A DNA stretch of 64,000 nucleotides from Streptomyces sp. NBC_00306 (GTDB taxonomy: Bacteria > Actinomycetota > Actinomycetes > Streptomycetales > Streptomycetaceae), in contig NZ_CP108032.1 in assembly GCF_036169555.1 (NCBI RefSeq), positions 5,208,001-5,272,000 of the forward strand, read 5' to 3'. Below, piece after piece: positions 27,221 to 34,578 of this stretch; positions within the stretch are counted from its first letter, which is position 1, and each line of letters begins with the position of its first letter. The notes below the pieces were generated by a model that did no database searches, was not told the origin of the DNA, and saw only the letters and a list, made by a program, of their open reading frames with translations. The translations under genes were made by a program, and so were the position numbers.

Positions 27221-27802
27221 TCAGTGGGGACGACCCGGCGTCAGCTTGTCGAGGTCGAGCGTGATCTCGAACGGCACGGTCCGGCGGAGGTACCCGCGCA
27301 CGATTCCGGCCGGCGCGTAGGCGCCGGTCGGGCGGTCGAGTTCATAGATATGGACGAGGGGCCAGCCGTCCTCGTCCTCGACGCACCAGTAGTGCGGAAT
27401 GCCTGCCTCCGCATATTTCCGGAGCTTGACCGTGCGATCGCGGTGCGCGGACTCGGGAGAGACGACCTCGACGACGAGCCGGACGTCCTCGGGAGCGAAC
27501 CAGGTGCGGTCCGGATCGTAGGAGGCGGTGGTCACCACGATGTCCGGCTCGGGACGGTTACGGACGTCGAGGCGGATCGTCATCTCTCGTTCGACTTCCA
27601 CGCCGTCGGGAGCCTGGGACGTGAGGGCCACGGTCAGGGCGGTGACAAGGCGACCGTGCCAGGCGCGCTGCGGCGACATCATGAAGACGAGGGCTCCGTC
27701 GATCAGCTCGGTGTGGCGGGGGGCCTCGGGGAGGCGGTCCAAGTCCTCCGCGAACCAGCCTTCCGCGCGGGGCGGGCGCATCCAGTCGGGCAGTGCGGTC
27801 AT
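27221..27802 (-). CDS. Uma2-family protein (PD-(D/E)XK nuclease fold)
   Basis: A 193-aa member of the Uma2/DUF820 family, a restriction-endonuclease-like fold that is abundant in Streptomyces and cyanobacteria. Visible motifs are HTELIDGALVFMMSP, RPEPDIVV (catalytic Asp), LVVEVVSPESAHRDR (Glu-x-x motif) and KLRKYAEAGIPHYWCVE. The family is expanded, and no member has a settled biological role. The ATG at 27802 follows the usual N-terminus ALPDWMRPP. It is divergent from the SNF2 gene with 89 bases between starts. Confidence 0.9.
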   Translation of the reverse strand: MTALPDWMRPPRAEGWFAEDLDRLPEAPRHTELIDGALVFMMSPQRAWHGRLVTALTVALTSQAPDGVEVEREMTIRLDVRNRPEPDIVVTTASYDPDRTWFAPEDVRLVVEVVSPESAHRDRTVKLRKYAEAGIPHYWCVEDEDGWPLVHIYELDRPTGAYAPAGIVRGYLRRTVPFEITLDLDKLTPGRPH

Positions 27803-27891
27803 GGCTTCACGGTAGCGGTTTCCGGGCTTTTGGCTCCGCTCCCGTGGAAAGATGCCGGCCACGCAGTGGCAGAAACGCACCGAGGGGCGGC

Positions 27892-30060
27892 ATGGCAGTG
27901 AGTGCGGGGTCCGTACCGGGTGGGCGGCGGGCGCGGGAGGTGCTCGGCGGTGGGGCCGCGCTGCATCGGGCCGCGCTAGGGGTCCTCGCGGATCATCGGC
28001 GGGCCGTCGAGGCCGTCCGGGCCGCCCTCGCTCCGTTGCACGACGAACTGGCCGGCCGCGAGCTCGCGGCGATACCCGTCGCGCGGCTCAAGGACGTCAC
28101 CGAGGGGCGGCTGAGGCTCGGCGTCATCGAGGCGGCCGGGTACCGCTTCGTGGGGGACGTGCTGGCCGCCGACCGGTACCGGCTGCGGCAGATCCCCGGG
28201 GTCGGGCAGCAGACGGCCGATCAGGCGCTCGCCGCCGCCCGGCAGATCGCCGAGGCCGTCGGGGAGACCGTCGCCGTCCGTATCGATGTCGACAACCCCG
28301 AGCCCCGCACCTCCGCGCTCGTCGTCGCCCTGCACCGGCTCGTCGAGGCCGGCCCCGATGCGCGCCGGGCCGTCGACGCCGCCGAGGCGCTGGACCGACG
28401 GCTCGGGCCGCTGCTCGTGGAGGCCGCGCCGGCCGGTGGGCGGCTGCGGATGTGGATCGCCGGGCAGGAGAGGCGGGAGAGGGTCCACGCCGCGGTCGCC
28501 GAGATCCTGGCGGTGACCGAGGAGGCCGGGAGCCACGACGTACCCGTACTGCTCGGGCAGGCCTCCGTCGACCTGCTGCGTGCTCCCGCCGACGACGTCG
28601 AGGCCTGGGTCGACTTCGAGCTGCGCTCGGCCGAGTACTACAGCCTGCTGGCCGAGATCGCGGGCCGCGGTCCCGACCTCGCGGCGGCGGAGGGGTTCCT
28701 GCCCGGTGAGGTGGCCGAGCGGGTGCGCGCGCAGCCGCTCGACGACACCCTCCGCCGGGTCTCGTTGCGCGGCTACCAGTCCTTCGGCGCGCGCTTCGTG
28801 CTGGCCCAGCGGCGCGTCGTCCTCGGTGACGAGATGGGCCTCGGCAAGACCATCCAGGCCATCGCCGCCCTGGCGCACCTCGCCGCGACCGGGCAGAGCC
28901 ACTTCATGGTGGTGTGCCCCGCGAGCGTGCTGATCAACTGGACGCGCGAGGTCTCGGCGCGCAGCGCCCTGCGGGCGATTCCGCTCCACGGTCCGGACCG
29001 GCAGGAGGCGTTCGCGGAGTGGAAGGACGGCGGCGGTGTCGCCGTCACGACGTACGACGCCCTGCGCGGCTTCCCCGTCCCCGGTGCCGGGGAGCTGGGC
29101 ATGCTGGTCGTCGACGAGGCGCATTACGTGAAGAACCCGGAGGCCCGGCGGTCGAGAACGGTCGCCGAGTGGGCCGCGCAGTGCGAGCGGGTCCTCTTTC
29201 TCACGGGGACACCCATGGAGAACCGGGTCGCGGAGTTCCGCAGTCTCGTACGCCACCTCCAGCCCGAACTGGCCCCCGAGATCGGGGGAGTCGAGGGTGC
29301 CGTCGGCTCGCGTGCGTTCCGCAGGGCGGTGGCGCCGTGCTATCTGCGGCGCAACCAGGAGGATGTGCTCACCGAGTTGCCCAGCCTGCTGCACACGGAC
29401 GAGTGGGAGGAGCTCAGCGCGGCGGATCTGGACGCCTACGCGGAGGCCGTGGACGCGGGCAACTTCATGGCGATGCGCCGGGCGGCGTACGTCCACGCGG
29501 AGAAGTCGGCGAAGCTCCAGCGGCTGCGCGAGCTGGTGGCCGAGGCGGCGGACAACGGGCTGAAGGTACTGGTCTTCTCCTACTTCCGCGATGTGCTGGA
29601 GACGGTGGGGAAGGCCCTGGGGCCGCAGGCGTACGGCCCGATCTCCGGCAGCGTGGCGCCCGGGCGGCGCCAGAACATCGTGGACGAGTTCAGTGCGGTG
29701 GCCGGGCATGCCGTGCTCCTCGCCCAGATCGAGGCCGGCGGGGTCGGGCTCAATCTTCAGGCGGCCTCCGTCGTGATCATCTGCGAGCCGCAGATCAAGC
29801 CGACCATCGAGCACCAGGCGGTGGCGCGCGCGCACCGGATGGGGCAGGTACGCGCCGTGCAGGTGCACCGGCTGCTCGCCACGAGCGGGGTGGACAAGCG
29901 GATGTTGGAGATCCTGGAGAACAAGTCACGGCTGTTCGACGCGTATGCGCGCCGCAGTGATGTCGCGGAGGCCACCCCCGACGCGATCGACATCTCGGAC
30001 GGGTCGCTGGCCCGGCAGATCGTCGAGGAGGAACAGCGACGACTCGCGGCTCGGGGCTGA
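27892..30060 (+). CDS. SNF2-family DEAD/DEAH ATPase with N-terminal HhH region
   Basis: A 722-aa SNF2-type DNA translocase. The N-terminal 290 residues are alpha-helical and contain a helix-hairpin-helix, RLRQIPGVGQQTADQAL (97-113), typical of non-specific DNA binding. The motor begins near residue 288 with RGYQSFGARFVLAQRRVVLGD. The Walker A DEMGLGKT is at 313-320, the DEAH box at 408-411 (VVDEAHYVKNP), with TGTPMENR, and the C-terminal RecA lobe has GGVGLNLQAASVVI and EHQAVARAHRMGQ. The ATG at 27892 has GAGGGG just upstream. No nuclease domain is fused. The protein may remodel nucleoprotein or act in repair or defence; neither is proven. Its neighbours are a divergent Uma2 gene and a convergent DUF4326 gene. 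Confidence 0.92.
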   Translation: MAVSAGSVPGGRRAREVLGGGAALHRAALGVLADHRRAVEAVRAALAPLHDELAGRELAAIPVARLKDVTEGRLRLGVIEAAGYRFVGDVLAADRYRLRQIPGVGQQTADQALAAARQIAEAVGETVAVRIDVDNPEPRTSALVVALHRLVEAGPDARRAVDAAEALDRRLGPLLVEAAPAGGRLRMWIAGQERRERVHAAVAEILAVTEEAGSHDVPVLLGQASVDLLRAPADDVEAWVDFELRSAEYYSLLAEIAGRGPDLAAAEGFLPGEVAERVRAQPLDDTLRRVSLRGYQSFGARFVLAQRRVVLGDEMGLGKTIQAIAALAHLAATGQSHFMVVCPASVLINWTREVSARSALRAIPLHGPDRQEAFAEWKDGGGVAVTTYDALRGFPVPGAGELGMLVVDEAHYVKNPEARRSRTVAEWAAQCERVLFLTGTPMENRVAEFRSLVRHLQPELAPEIGGVEGAVGSRAFRRAVAPCYLRRNQEDVLTELPSLLHTDEWEELSAADLDAYAEAVDAGNFMAMRRAAYVHAEKSAKLQRLRELVAEAADNGLKVLVFSYFRDVLETVGKALGPQAYGPISGSVAPGRRQNIVDEFSAVAGHAVLLAQIEAGGVGLNLQAASVVIICEPQIKPTIEHQAVARAHRMGQVRAVQVHRLLATSGVDKRMLEILENKSRLFDAYARRSDVAEATPDAIDISDGSLARQIVEEEQRRLAARG

Positions 30061-30104
30061 GTCCTCGGGGAGGGGCGAGGGGCGGGGAGGTGGTGCGCCG
30101 GTCC

Positions 30105-30220
30105 GCCGGCACCTCACCGCCCACCGCCGCCACCGTCACGCTCGCCGGCACCTCACCGCCCACCGCCGCCACCGTCACGCTCGCCGGCACCTCACCGCCC
30201 ACCGCCCGCCGCCGTCACGC
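30105..30220. repeat. 39-bp tandem repeat, about three copies
   Basis: Two exact 39-bp copies start at 30105 and 30144. A third begins at 30183 and diverges after 23 bases, with one extra base. The unit begins GCCGGCACCTCACCGCCCAC. The array fills the gap between the convergent SNF2 and DUF4326 stop codons and touches the latter (30215). There are no spacers and no palindromic unit, so it is not a CRISPR array. Confidence 0.92.
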
Positions 30221-30544
30221 CCCGCCCTCCTCGCCGTACCCCGCGTCCGCCAGTTCCGCCACCACCTCCGCATGGCAGCGCTCCGGCACGCACCAGCAGC
30301 CGAGCCGGCGGCCCCGCAGCTCGGGAAGCATCGCCAACAGGTCGGGCCGGGACAGCAGATGGGCCCGGTACATCTCCACCACCTCCTCGCGGGTGCCGTC
30401 CTTCCCCGGCCGGTACGGGCTCGCCAGCGGGGATCCGGCGAGGTGCCAGCCCCCGCGGTGCATGGGCCGGCCGACATAGACGACGTCCGCGTAGCCGGGG
30501 TCGTCGCGACGGCCCTTGAGATTGACGACGGTCGTTGCGGTCAT
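30215..30544 (-). CDS. DUF4326 domain protein
   Basis: A 109-aa protein of the DUF4326 family, often found in phages and actinobacteria. Conserved parts are VVYVGRPMHRGGWHLAGSPLASPY, REEVVEMYRAHLLSRPDLLAMLPEL and GRRLGCWCVPERCHAEVVAEL, where the cysteine/histidine cluster GCWC...CHAE may bind a metal. The ATG at 30544 has GGAGG at about 9 bases, and lies 18 bases after the thioesterase stop, so it is probably the last gene of the ABM-thioesterase-DUF4326 run. The function is unknown. Confidence 0.85.
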   Translation of the reverse strand: MTATTVVNLKGRRDDPGYADVVYVGRPMHRGGWHLAGSPLASPYRPGKDGTREEVVEMYRAHLLSRPDLLAMLPELRGRRLGCWCVPERCHAEVVAELADAGYGEEGGA

Positions 30545-30562
30545 GGAGTGGATCCTCCGGCG

Positions 30563-31102
30563 TCAGGACGTTCCCTGCCAGGCGAACACGGCGCAGGTCG
30601 TCGTCGCGTGTGCGTACAGCTTGCCGCTGTCGGCCCCGGTCACCCGTGCCTCGGCGGTCGCCGTCGTGCGGCCCACGTGGATCACCGTTCCCTCGCAGCG
30701 CAGCCGCTCGGTGTCGGCGAACACCGGGCGCACCAGATTCACCCCCAACTGCACCGTCGTGTAGGCGCGTCCGGCCGCCAGGGTGGTCATCACGGCGCAG
30801 CCGAGGGCCGAGTCGAGCAGCGTCGCGAGGTAGCCGCCGTGGACCGAGCCCATCGGGTTGAGCAGGTGCTCGCCGGTTTCGCCTTCGAACACGGCGCGGC
30901 CCTCGGCTGCCTCGACGAGTCGGAAGCCGAGCGTGCCGCAGATCGGCGGCTGCGGCAGTCCGCCGTCGATGGTGAGGCGGAGCAGTTCGAGCCCGGTCAG
31001 CCGGCCCGCTGCCTCGTAGCTCGTGGGCAGGGACCAGGTGTGGGTACGGCTCCGGGGCTCGGTGAACTCCACCCTCTCGGGCAGGCTCGTCAGCTCGGGC
31101 AT
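30563..31102 (-). CDS. PaaI-type hotdog-fold thioesterase
   Basis: A 179-aa thioesterase that probably hydrolyses acyl-CoA substrates. The hotdog active-site signature NPMGSVHGGYLATLLDSALGCAV is present (Asn, Gly and His-Gly-Gly positions), followed by the strand regions YTTVQLGVNLVRPV and GRTTATAEARV. The ATG at 31102 has GAGGAG 8 bases upstream. It lies downstream of the ABM monooxygenase gene (73-base gap) and directly upstream of the DUF4326 gene, and probably belongs to one transcript. The specific acyl substrate is unknown. Confidence 0.88.
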   Translation of the reverse strand: MPELTSLPERVEFTEPRSRTHTWSLPTSYEAAGRLTGLELLRLTIDGGLPQPPICGTLGFRLVEAAEGRAVFEGETGEHLLNPMGSVHGGYLATLLDSALGCAVMTTLAAGRAYTTVQLGVNLVRPVFADTERLRCEGTVIHVGRTTATAEARVTGADSGKLYAHATTTCAVFAWQGTS

Positions 31103-31175
31103 GGGGGATCTCCTCGGTGGACGGGGTGATGGGGCCCGCGGGCCGCCGGGAAACGGCCCGCGGGCGGTTCATGGG

Positions 31176-31472
31176 TCAGGGGAGCTTGACGGCCAGCAGG
31201 TCGACGGGCCGGATGTCCGGTGGCGAAGCGAGCATCGTCCCCGCGGCCTCCGTCAGCGCGGCGGCGATACGGCCGCGCAGATGGCCCGTCCGCCCCTCCT
31301 CGTTCTCGAAGGTGTCGAAGACCCCGAAGACCGTCTCGCTCTCCTTGAACGCGAACCAGGTGACGGTGTGGTCCTCCGCGCGGGCGAGCCGCAGGGCGTC
31401 GCCCAGCATCGCCTCGACCTGGCCGGCGTACTCCGGCCGCGCCTCGATTCTGGCCAGCAGTCCGATGTTCAT
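31176..31472 (-). CDS. Antibiotic biosynthesis monooxygenase (ABM) domain protein
   Basis: A 98-aa dimeric alpha-beta barrel protein of the ABM/YgiN class. The sequence IGLLARIEARPEYAGQVEAML, TVTWFAFKESETVFGVFDTF and LEARGRIAAALTEAA-like segments match cofactor-free quinol monooxygenases and related detoxifying enzymes. It is divergent from the GlxA-type regulator at 31591 with 118 bases between starts, so the regulator probably controls it. In the same direction follow a thioesterase and a DUF4326 gene. The substrate is unknown. Confidence 0.85.
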   Translation of the reverse strand: MNIGLLARIEARPEYAGQVEAMLGDALRLARAEDHTVTWFAFKESETVFGVFDTFENEEGRTGHLRGRIAAALTEAAGTMLASPPDIRPVDLLAVKLP

Positions 31473-31577
31473 CGTGTGTCGCTCCGTCGCGTCGTGGTGG
31501 GCGTCCCGTCCAGCGGGACATCCGCAAACCTAGGGTCGCGACCCGGCCGCTCCCAGTGGCGTGAACGACGCATCCGA

Positions 31578-31583
31578 TACCGT
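31578..31583 (+). promoter_or_regulatory. -10 element for a likely leaderless regulator mRNA
   Basis: TACCGT ends 7 bases before the ATG at 31591; no Shine-Dalgarno sequence precedes that start. Confidence 0.4.
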
Positions 31584-31590
31584 TTCCGCC

Positions 31591-32550
31591 ATGGATGTTG
31601 CGGTGCTCGTCTACGACGGCGTGTTCGATTCCGGGCTCTCGGCGGTGCTCGATGTGATCGAGGGGGCCAACGCGATGCGGGGCGAGCTTCCGCAGCCGCC
31701 GCCCGCCTGGCAGGTCACGACGGTCGGCTTCCGGCGGCGCATCCGTACGGGCGCGGGCCACGTCGTGACCACGGCGCCCGCAGCCCGGGCCGAGGGAGCC
31801 GGCCTGCTGATCGTGCCCGCGCTCGCGGAACGCCGCCCGGAGGCGCTGCTCGATCATGTCGGCGGCCCGGACTCGGCTGCCGTACGACGCCTCGTGTCCG
31901 ATGCGCGTGACCGGGGGACGCCGGTCGCGTCCGCGTGTACGGGGACGTTCCTGCTCGCCGAATCGGGCGTACTCGACGGGCGCCGGGCGACGACCAGCTG
32001 GTGGCTGGCGCCGGTCTTCCGCAAGCGCTACCCGGCGGTGACGCTCGACGAGACGCGGATGGTCACCACATCGGACGGTGTGACGACGGCGGGCGCGGCG
32101 TTCGGGCACGTCGATCTGGCGCTCGCGGTCGTCCGGATGGGCAGCCCCGTCCTCGCGGACCTCGTGGCCCGCTACCTCGTCGTCGACGAGCGGCCCTCCC
32201 AGTCGGCGTACACCATCCCGAGCGCGCTGGCCCAGAGCGATCCGGTGGTCGCCGCCTTCGAACGGTGGGTGAGGGTGCATCTCGACGGCCCGGTGAACGT
32301 CGCCGAGGCCGCGCACTCCCTGGGTGTCAGCGAGCGCACCCTCCAGCGGACCGTGCGCCGGGTGCTCGGGACCTCGCCGGTGCGCTTCGTGCAGGACCTG
32401 CGGGTCGAGCGGGCCTCGCATCTGCTGCGGACGACCGATCTGTCCCTGGACTCCATCGCGCGGAAGGTCGGCTACGAGCACGCCAACACCCTGCGGATCC
32501 TGCTGCGCGAGCGCACCGGCAGCACGGCGGCGACGCTGCGAGGCCGCTGA
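31591..32550 (+). CDS. GlxA-family regulator (DJ-1/PfpI + AraC HTH)
   Basis: A 319-aa transcription factor with an N-terminal class-I glutamine amidotransferase-like (DJ-1/PfpI) domain, about residues 1-190: VAVLVYDGVFDSGLSAVLDV and the nucleophile-elbow region VASACTGTFLLAESGVLDG. A C-terminal AraC double helix-turn-helix (about 215-315) contains NVAEAAHSLGVSERTLQRTV and LSLDSIARKVGYEHANTLRILL. The GlxA group senses small molecules through the DJ-1 domain. The ATG at 31591 gives the canonical MDVAVLVYDG start and fits a -10 element 7 bases upstream; GTG 31561 is an alternative. It is divergent from the ABM monooxygenase gene, its likely target. Confidence 0.9.
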   Translation: MDVAVLVYDGVFDSGLSAVLDVIEGANAMRGELPQPPPAWQVTTVGFRRRIRTGAGHVVTTAPAARAEGAGLLIVPALAERRPEALLDHVGGPDSAAVRRLVSDARDRGTPVASACTGTFLLAESGVLDGRRATTSWWLAPVFRKRYPAVTLDETRMVTTSDGVTTAGAAFGHVDLALAVVRMGSPVLADLVARYLVVDERPSQSAYTIPSALAQSDPVVAAFERWVRVHLDGPVNVAEAAHSLGVSERTLQRTVRRVLGTSPVRFVQDLRVERASHLLRTTDLSLDSIARKVGYEHANTLRILLRERTGSTAATLRGR

Positions 32551-32679
32551 AACGCCTGCGCAGGAGTCGGTTGGGATTGACAACTCTCTCGGCACGGATG
32601 CATCGTCGCATGGTGGGTTGTGAATTCCAACCCACTGGTGCGGCCCACCGGGGTGGGCGGCAGGATCGCGGGAGGCACA

Positions 32680-33843
32680 GTGCGGGACGCGGTGATCGTC
32701 GAAGCTGTTCGGACGCCGGTCGGCAGGGGAAAGCCGGGAGGGGCGCTGCACGACGAACCCCCCGTCGACCTGCTCGCCAGGACGCTCCTCGCGCTGGTGG
32801 AGCGCACCGGGATCGACCCCGGTCTGGTGGACGACGTCATCGGCGGATGCGTGACCCAGGTGGGCGACCAAGCCGTCAACATCACCCGGAAAGCGGTGCT
32901 CGCCGCCGGGTTCCCCGAGAGCGTCCCCGGCATGACCGTGGACCGTCAGTGCGGCTCCTCCCAGCAGGCCGCGCACATCGCGGCGCAAGGTGTGATCAGC
33001 GGGGCCTACGACATCGCCATCGCCTGTGGGGTCGAGTCGATGTCGCGGGTGCCGATGGGCTCCAACGTGCTGCCGGGCAGCGACCCGTACGGGCGACGGC
33101 TCGCCGAGCGCTACCCGGACGGCCTCGTCGGACAGGGCATCAGCGCCGAGTTGATCGCCGCGCGCTGGAAGATCTCCCGCGAGGAGATGGACGCCTTCGC
33201 GCTGGAGTCCCACCGCAGGGCCGCGGCCGCCTGGGAGTCGGGGGAGTTCGACCGCGAGGTCGCCTGGGCCGGGCAGCGGGACGAATCCGTACGGCCGGGG
33301 ACCTCGGCGCAGGCGCTGGCCGGTCTGCGGTCGGCGTACCACGACGGCCCGACCGGCGAGCGCTTCCCCGAGATCGGCTGGCAGATCACGGCGGGCAACA
33401 GCTCACCGGTGAACGACGGCGCGGCCGCGCTGCTGATCATGGGTGCGGATGTCGCGGAGCGGCTGGGTCTGCGCCCGCGCGCCCGCTTCCACTCCTTCGC
33501 CGTGGCCGGGGACGATCCGCTGCTGATGCTCACGGCGATCATGCCCGCCAGTGAGAAGGTCCTCGCCCGGGCCGGGCTGGGCATCGGGGACATCGACCTG
33601 TTCGAGGTGAACGAGGCGTTCGCGTCGGTGGTGCTGGCCTGGCAGCGGGAGACGGGCGTGGAGGCCGACCGGCTGAACGTGCGGGGCGGCGCCATCGCGA
33701 TCGGGCATCCGCTGGGCGCCAGCGGCGCGCGCCTGATGACCACGCTGCTGCACAACCTGGAGGACCGCGGCGGGAGGTACGGGCTTCAGACCATGTGCGA
33801 GGCCGGCGGCCTCGCCAACGCCACCATCGTCGAACGCCTCTGA
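32680..33843 (+). CDS. Thiolase family protein (acetyl-CoA acyltransferase)
   Basis: A 387-aa degradative-type thiolase that cleaves 3-ketoacyl-CoA or catalyses the reverse condensation. The nucleophile cysteine in TVDRQCGSSQQA, the histidine in GHPLGASGARLM and the second catalytic cysteine in MCEAGGLANA are intact, as is VNEAFASVVLAW. The GTG at 32680 has GGAGG 4 bases upstream; an in-frame ATG at 32620 lacks such support. It is followed 87 bases later by an HxlR regulator, which might control it. No other beta-oxidation genes are present nearby. Confidence 0.93.
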   Translation: MRDAVIVEAVRTPVGRGKPGGALHDEPPVDLLARTLLALVERTGIDPGLVDDVIGGCVTQVGDQAVNITRKAVLAAGFPESVPGMTVDRQCGSSQQAAHIAAQGVISGAYDIAIACGVESMSRVPMGSNVLPGSDPYGRRLAERYPDGLVGQGISAELIAARWKISREEMDAFALESHRRAAAAWESGEFDREVAWAGQRDESVRPGTSAQALAGLRSAYHDGPTGERFPEIGWQITAGNSSPVNDGAAALLIMGADVAERLGLRPRARFHSFAVAGDDPLLMLTAIMPASEKVLARAGLGIGDIDLFEVNEAFASVVLAWQRETGVEADRLNVRGGAIAIGHPLGASGARLMTTLLHNLEDRGGRYGLQTMCEAGGLANATIVERL

Positions 33844-33917
33844 AGCGCCGGTGGGCGGCCCGTCCGAGGGCCGCCCACCACCGCTTCCACGGCGTCCGGC
33901 CGCACGGAGGGGCGGCC

Positions 33918-33923
33918 TAGAAT
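33918..33923 (+). promoter_or_regulatory. -10 element for a likely leaderless HxlR mRNA
   Basis: TAGAAT, close to the consensus TAgaaT, ends 7 bases before the ATG at 33931. This favours that start over the ATG at 33922, which overlaps the element. Confidence 0.5.
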
Positions 33924-33930
33924 GAACCGT

Positions 33931-34380
33931 ATGCCGAAGAGCGCCGAGCCCAGGGAGTGCTCCATCGCGGATGCGCTCGACCTTGTCGGCGAGCGCTGGA
34001 CACTGCTCGCCGTCCGCGAACTGACCCACGGTGTACGGCGCTTCGACCAGATCATCCGCAACACCGGGGCGTCCCGGGACATCCTCGCGGCCCGGCTGCG
34101 CAAGCTGGAGACGGCGGGGGCCGTGCGCCGGGAGCAGTACAGCGACCGGCCGGCGCGCTACGAGTACCACCTCACGCCCGCGGGGCAGGAGCTCGGGGAC
34201 GTCCTCCTCACCCTGATGAAGTGGGGCGACCGGCACCTCAACGCCGGGGATCCGCCGCTGACGCTTCAGCACGCGTGCGGAGAGACGCTGGAGCCGGAGG
34301 TCGTCTGCGCCCACTGCGGACAGCCGGCCCGCCGCGGCCTGCACGCGCCCGCGGGCCGCGGAGCTCGGAAGCGGGACTGA
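33931..34380 (+). CDS. HxlR-family transcriptional regulator
   Basis: A 149-aa winged-helix regulator. The HxlR signature is clear: CSIADALDLVGERWTLLAVREL, GVRRFDQIIRNTGASRDILAARL, LETAGAVRREQY and RYEYHLTPAGQEL. It has a cysteine near the N-terminus (ECSIADAL), a position often used for redox or electrophile sensing in this family, and a C-terminal zinc-ribbon-like CGET...CAHCG segment. The start at 33931 is set by the adjacent -10 element. It is located downstream of the thiolase gene in the same direction. The stop codon lies in a 10-bp tandem repeat. Confidence 0.9.
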   Translation: MPKSAEPRECSIADALDLVGERWTLLAVRELTHGVRRFDQIIRNTGASRDILAARLRKLETAGAVRREQYSDRPARYEYHLTPAGQELGDVLLTLMKWGDRHLNAGDPPLTLQHACGETLEPEVVCAHCGQPARRGLHAPAGRGARKRD

Positions 34381-34560
34381 GCGGGACTGAGCGGGACGGC
34401 GGTGGCCCGGGCGGGACCGGCAGGACGGGGCAGGTCGACCGGGACCGGCAGGACCGGGCAGGACGCGCGCGACCGGCAGGACGGCACTCGGGCATGACCG
34501 GCAGGACCGGGCATTGCCGGTGGTGCGGATCGGCCCGAGCGTTGCCGGTGGTGCGGCCTC
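34371..34560. repeat. Degenerate short tandem repeats after the HxlR gene
   Basis: Two exact copies and one partial copy of GCGGGACTGA span 34371-34400, the first carrying the HxlR stop codon. Imperfect copies of GACCGGCAGGAC follow, then two copies of TTGCCGGTGGTGCGG. The stretch fills the gap between two convergent genes and encodes nothing recognisable. Confidence 0.75.
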
Positions 34561-34578
34561 GGCCCGGCCCCAATCGCC

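Noticed and set aside
30105..30220. Possible CRISPR array
   Set aside because: The 39-bp copies are adjacent with no spacers, the unit is not palindromic, and no cas genes are present.
27221..34380. Mobile element or genomic island
   Set aside because: No integrase, transposase, att-like direct repeats or tRNA boundary is visible, and base composition looks like the rest of the window.
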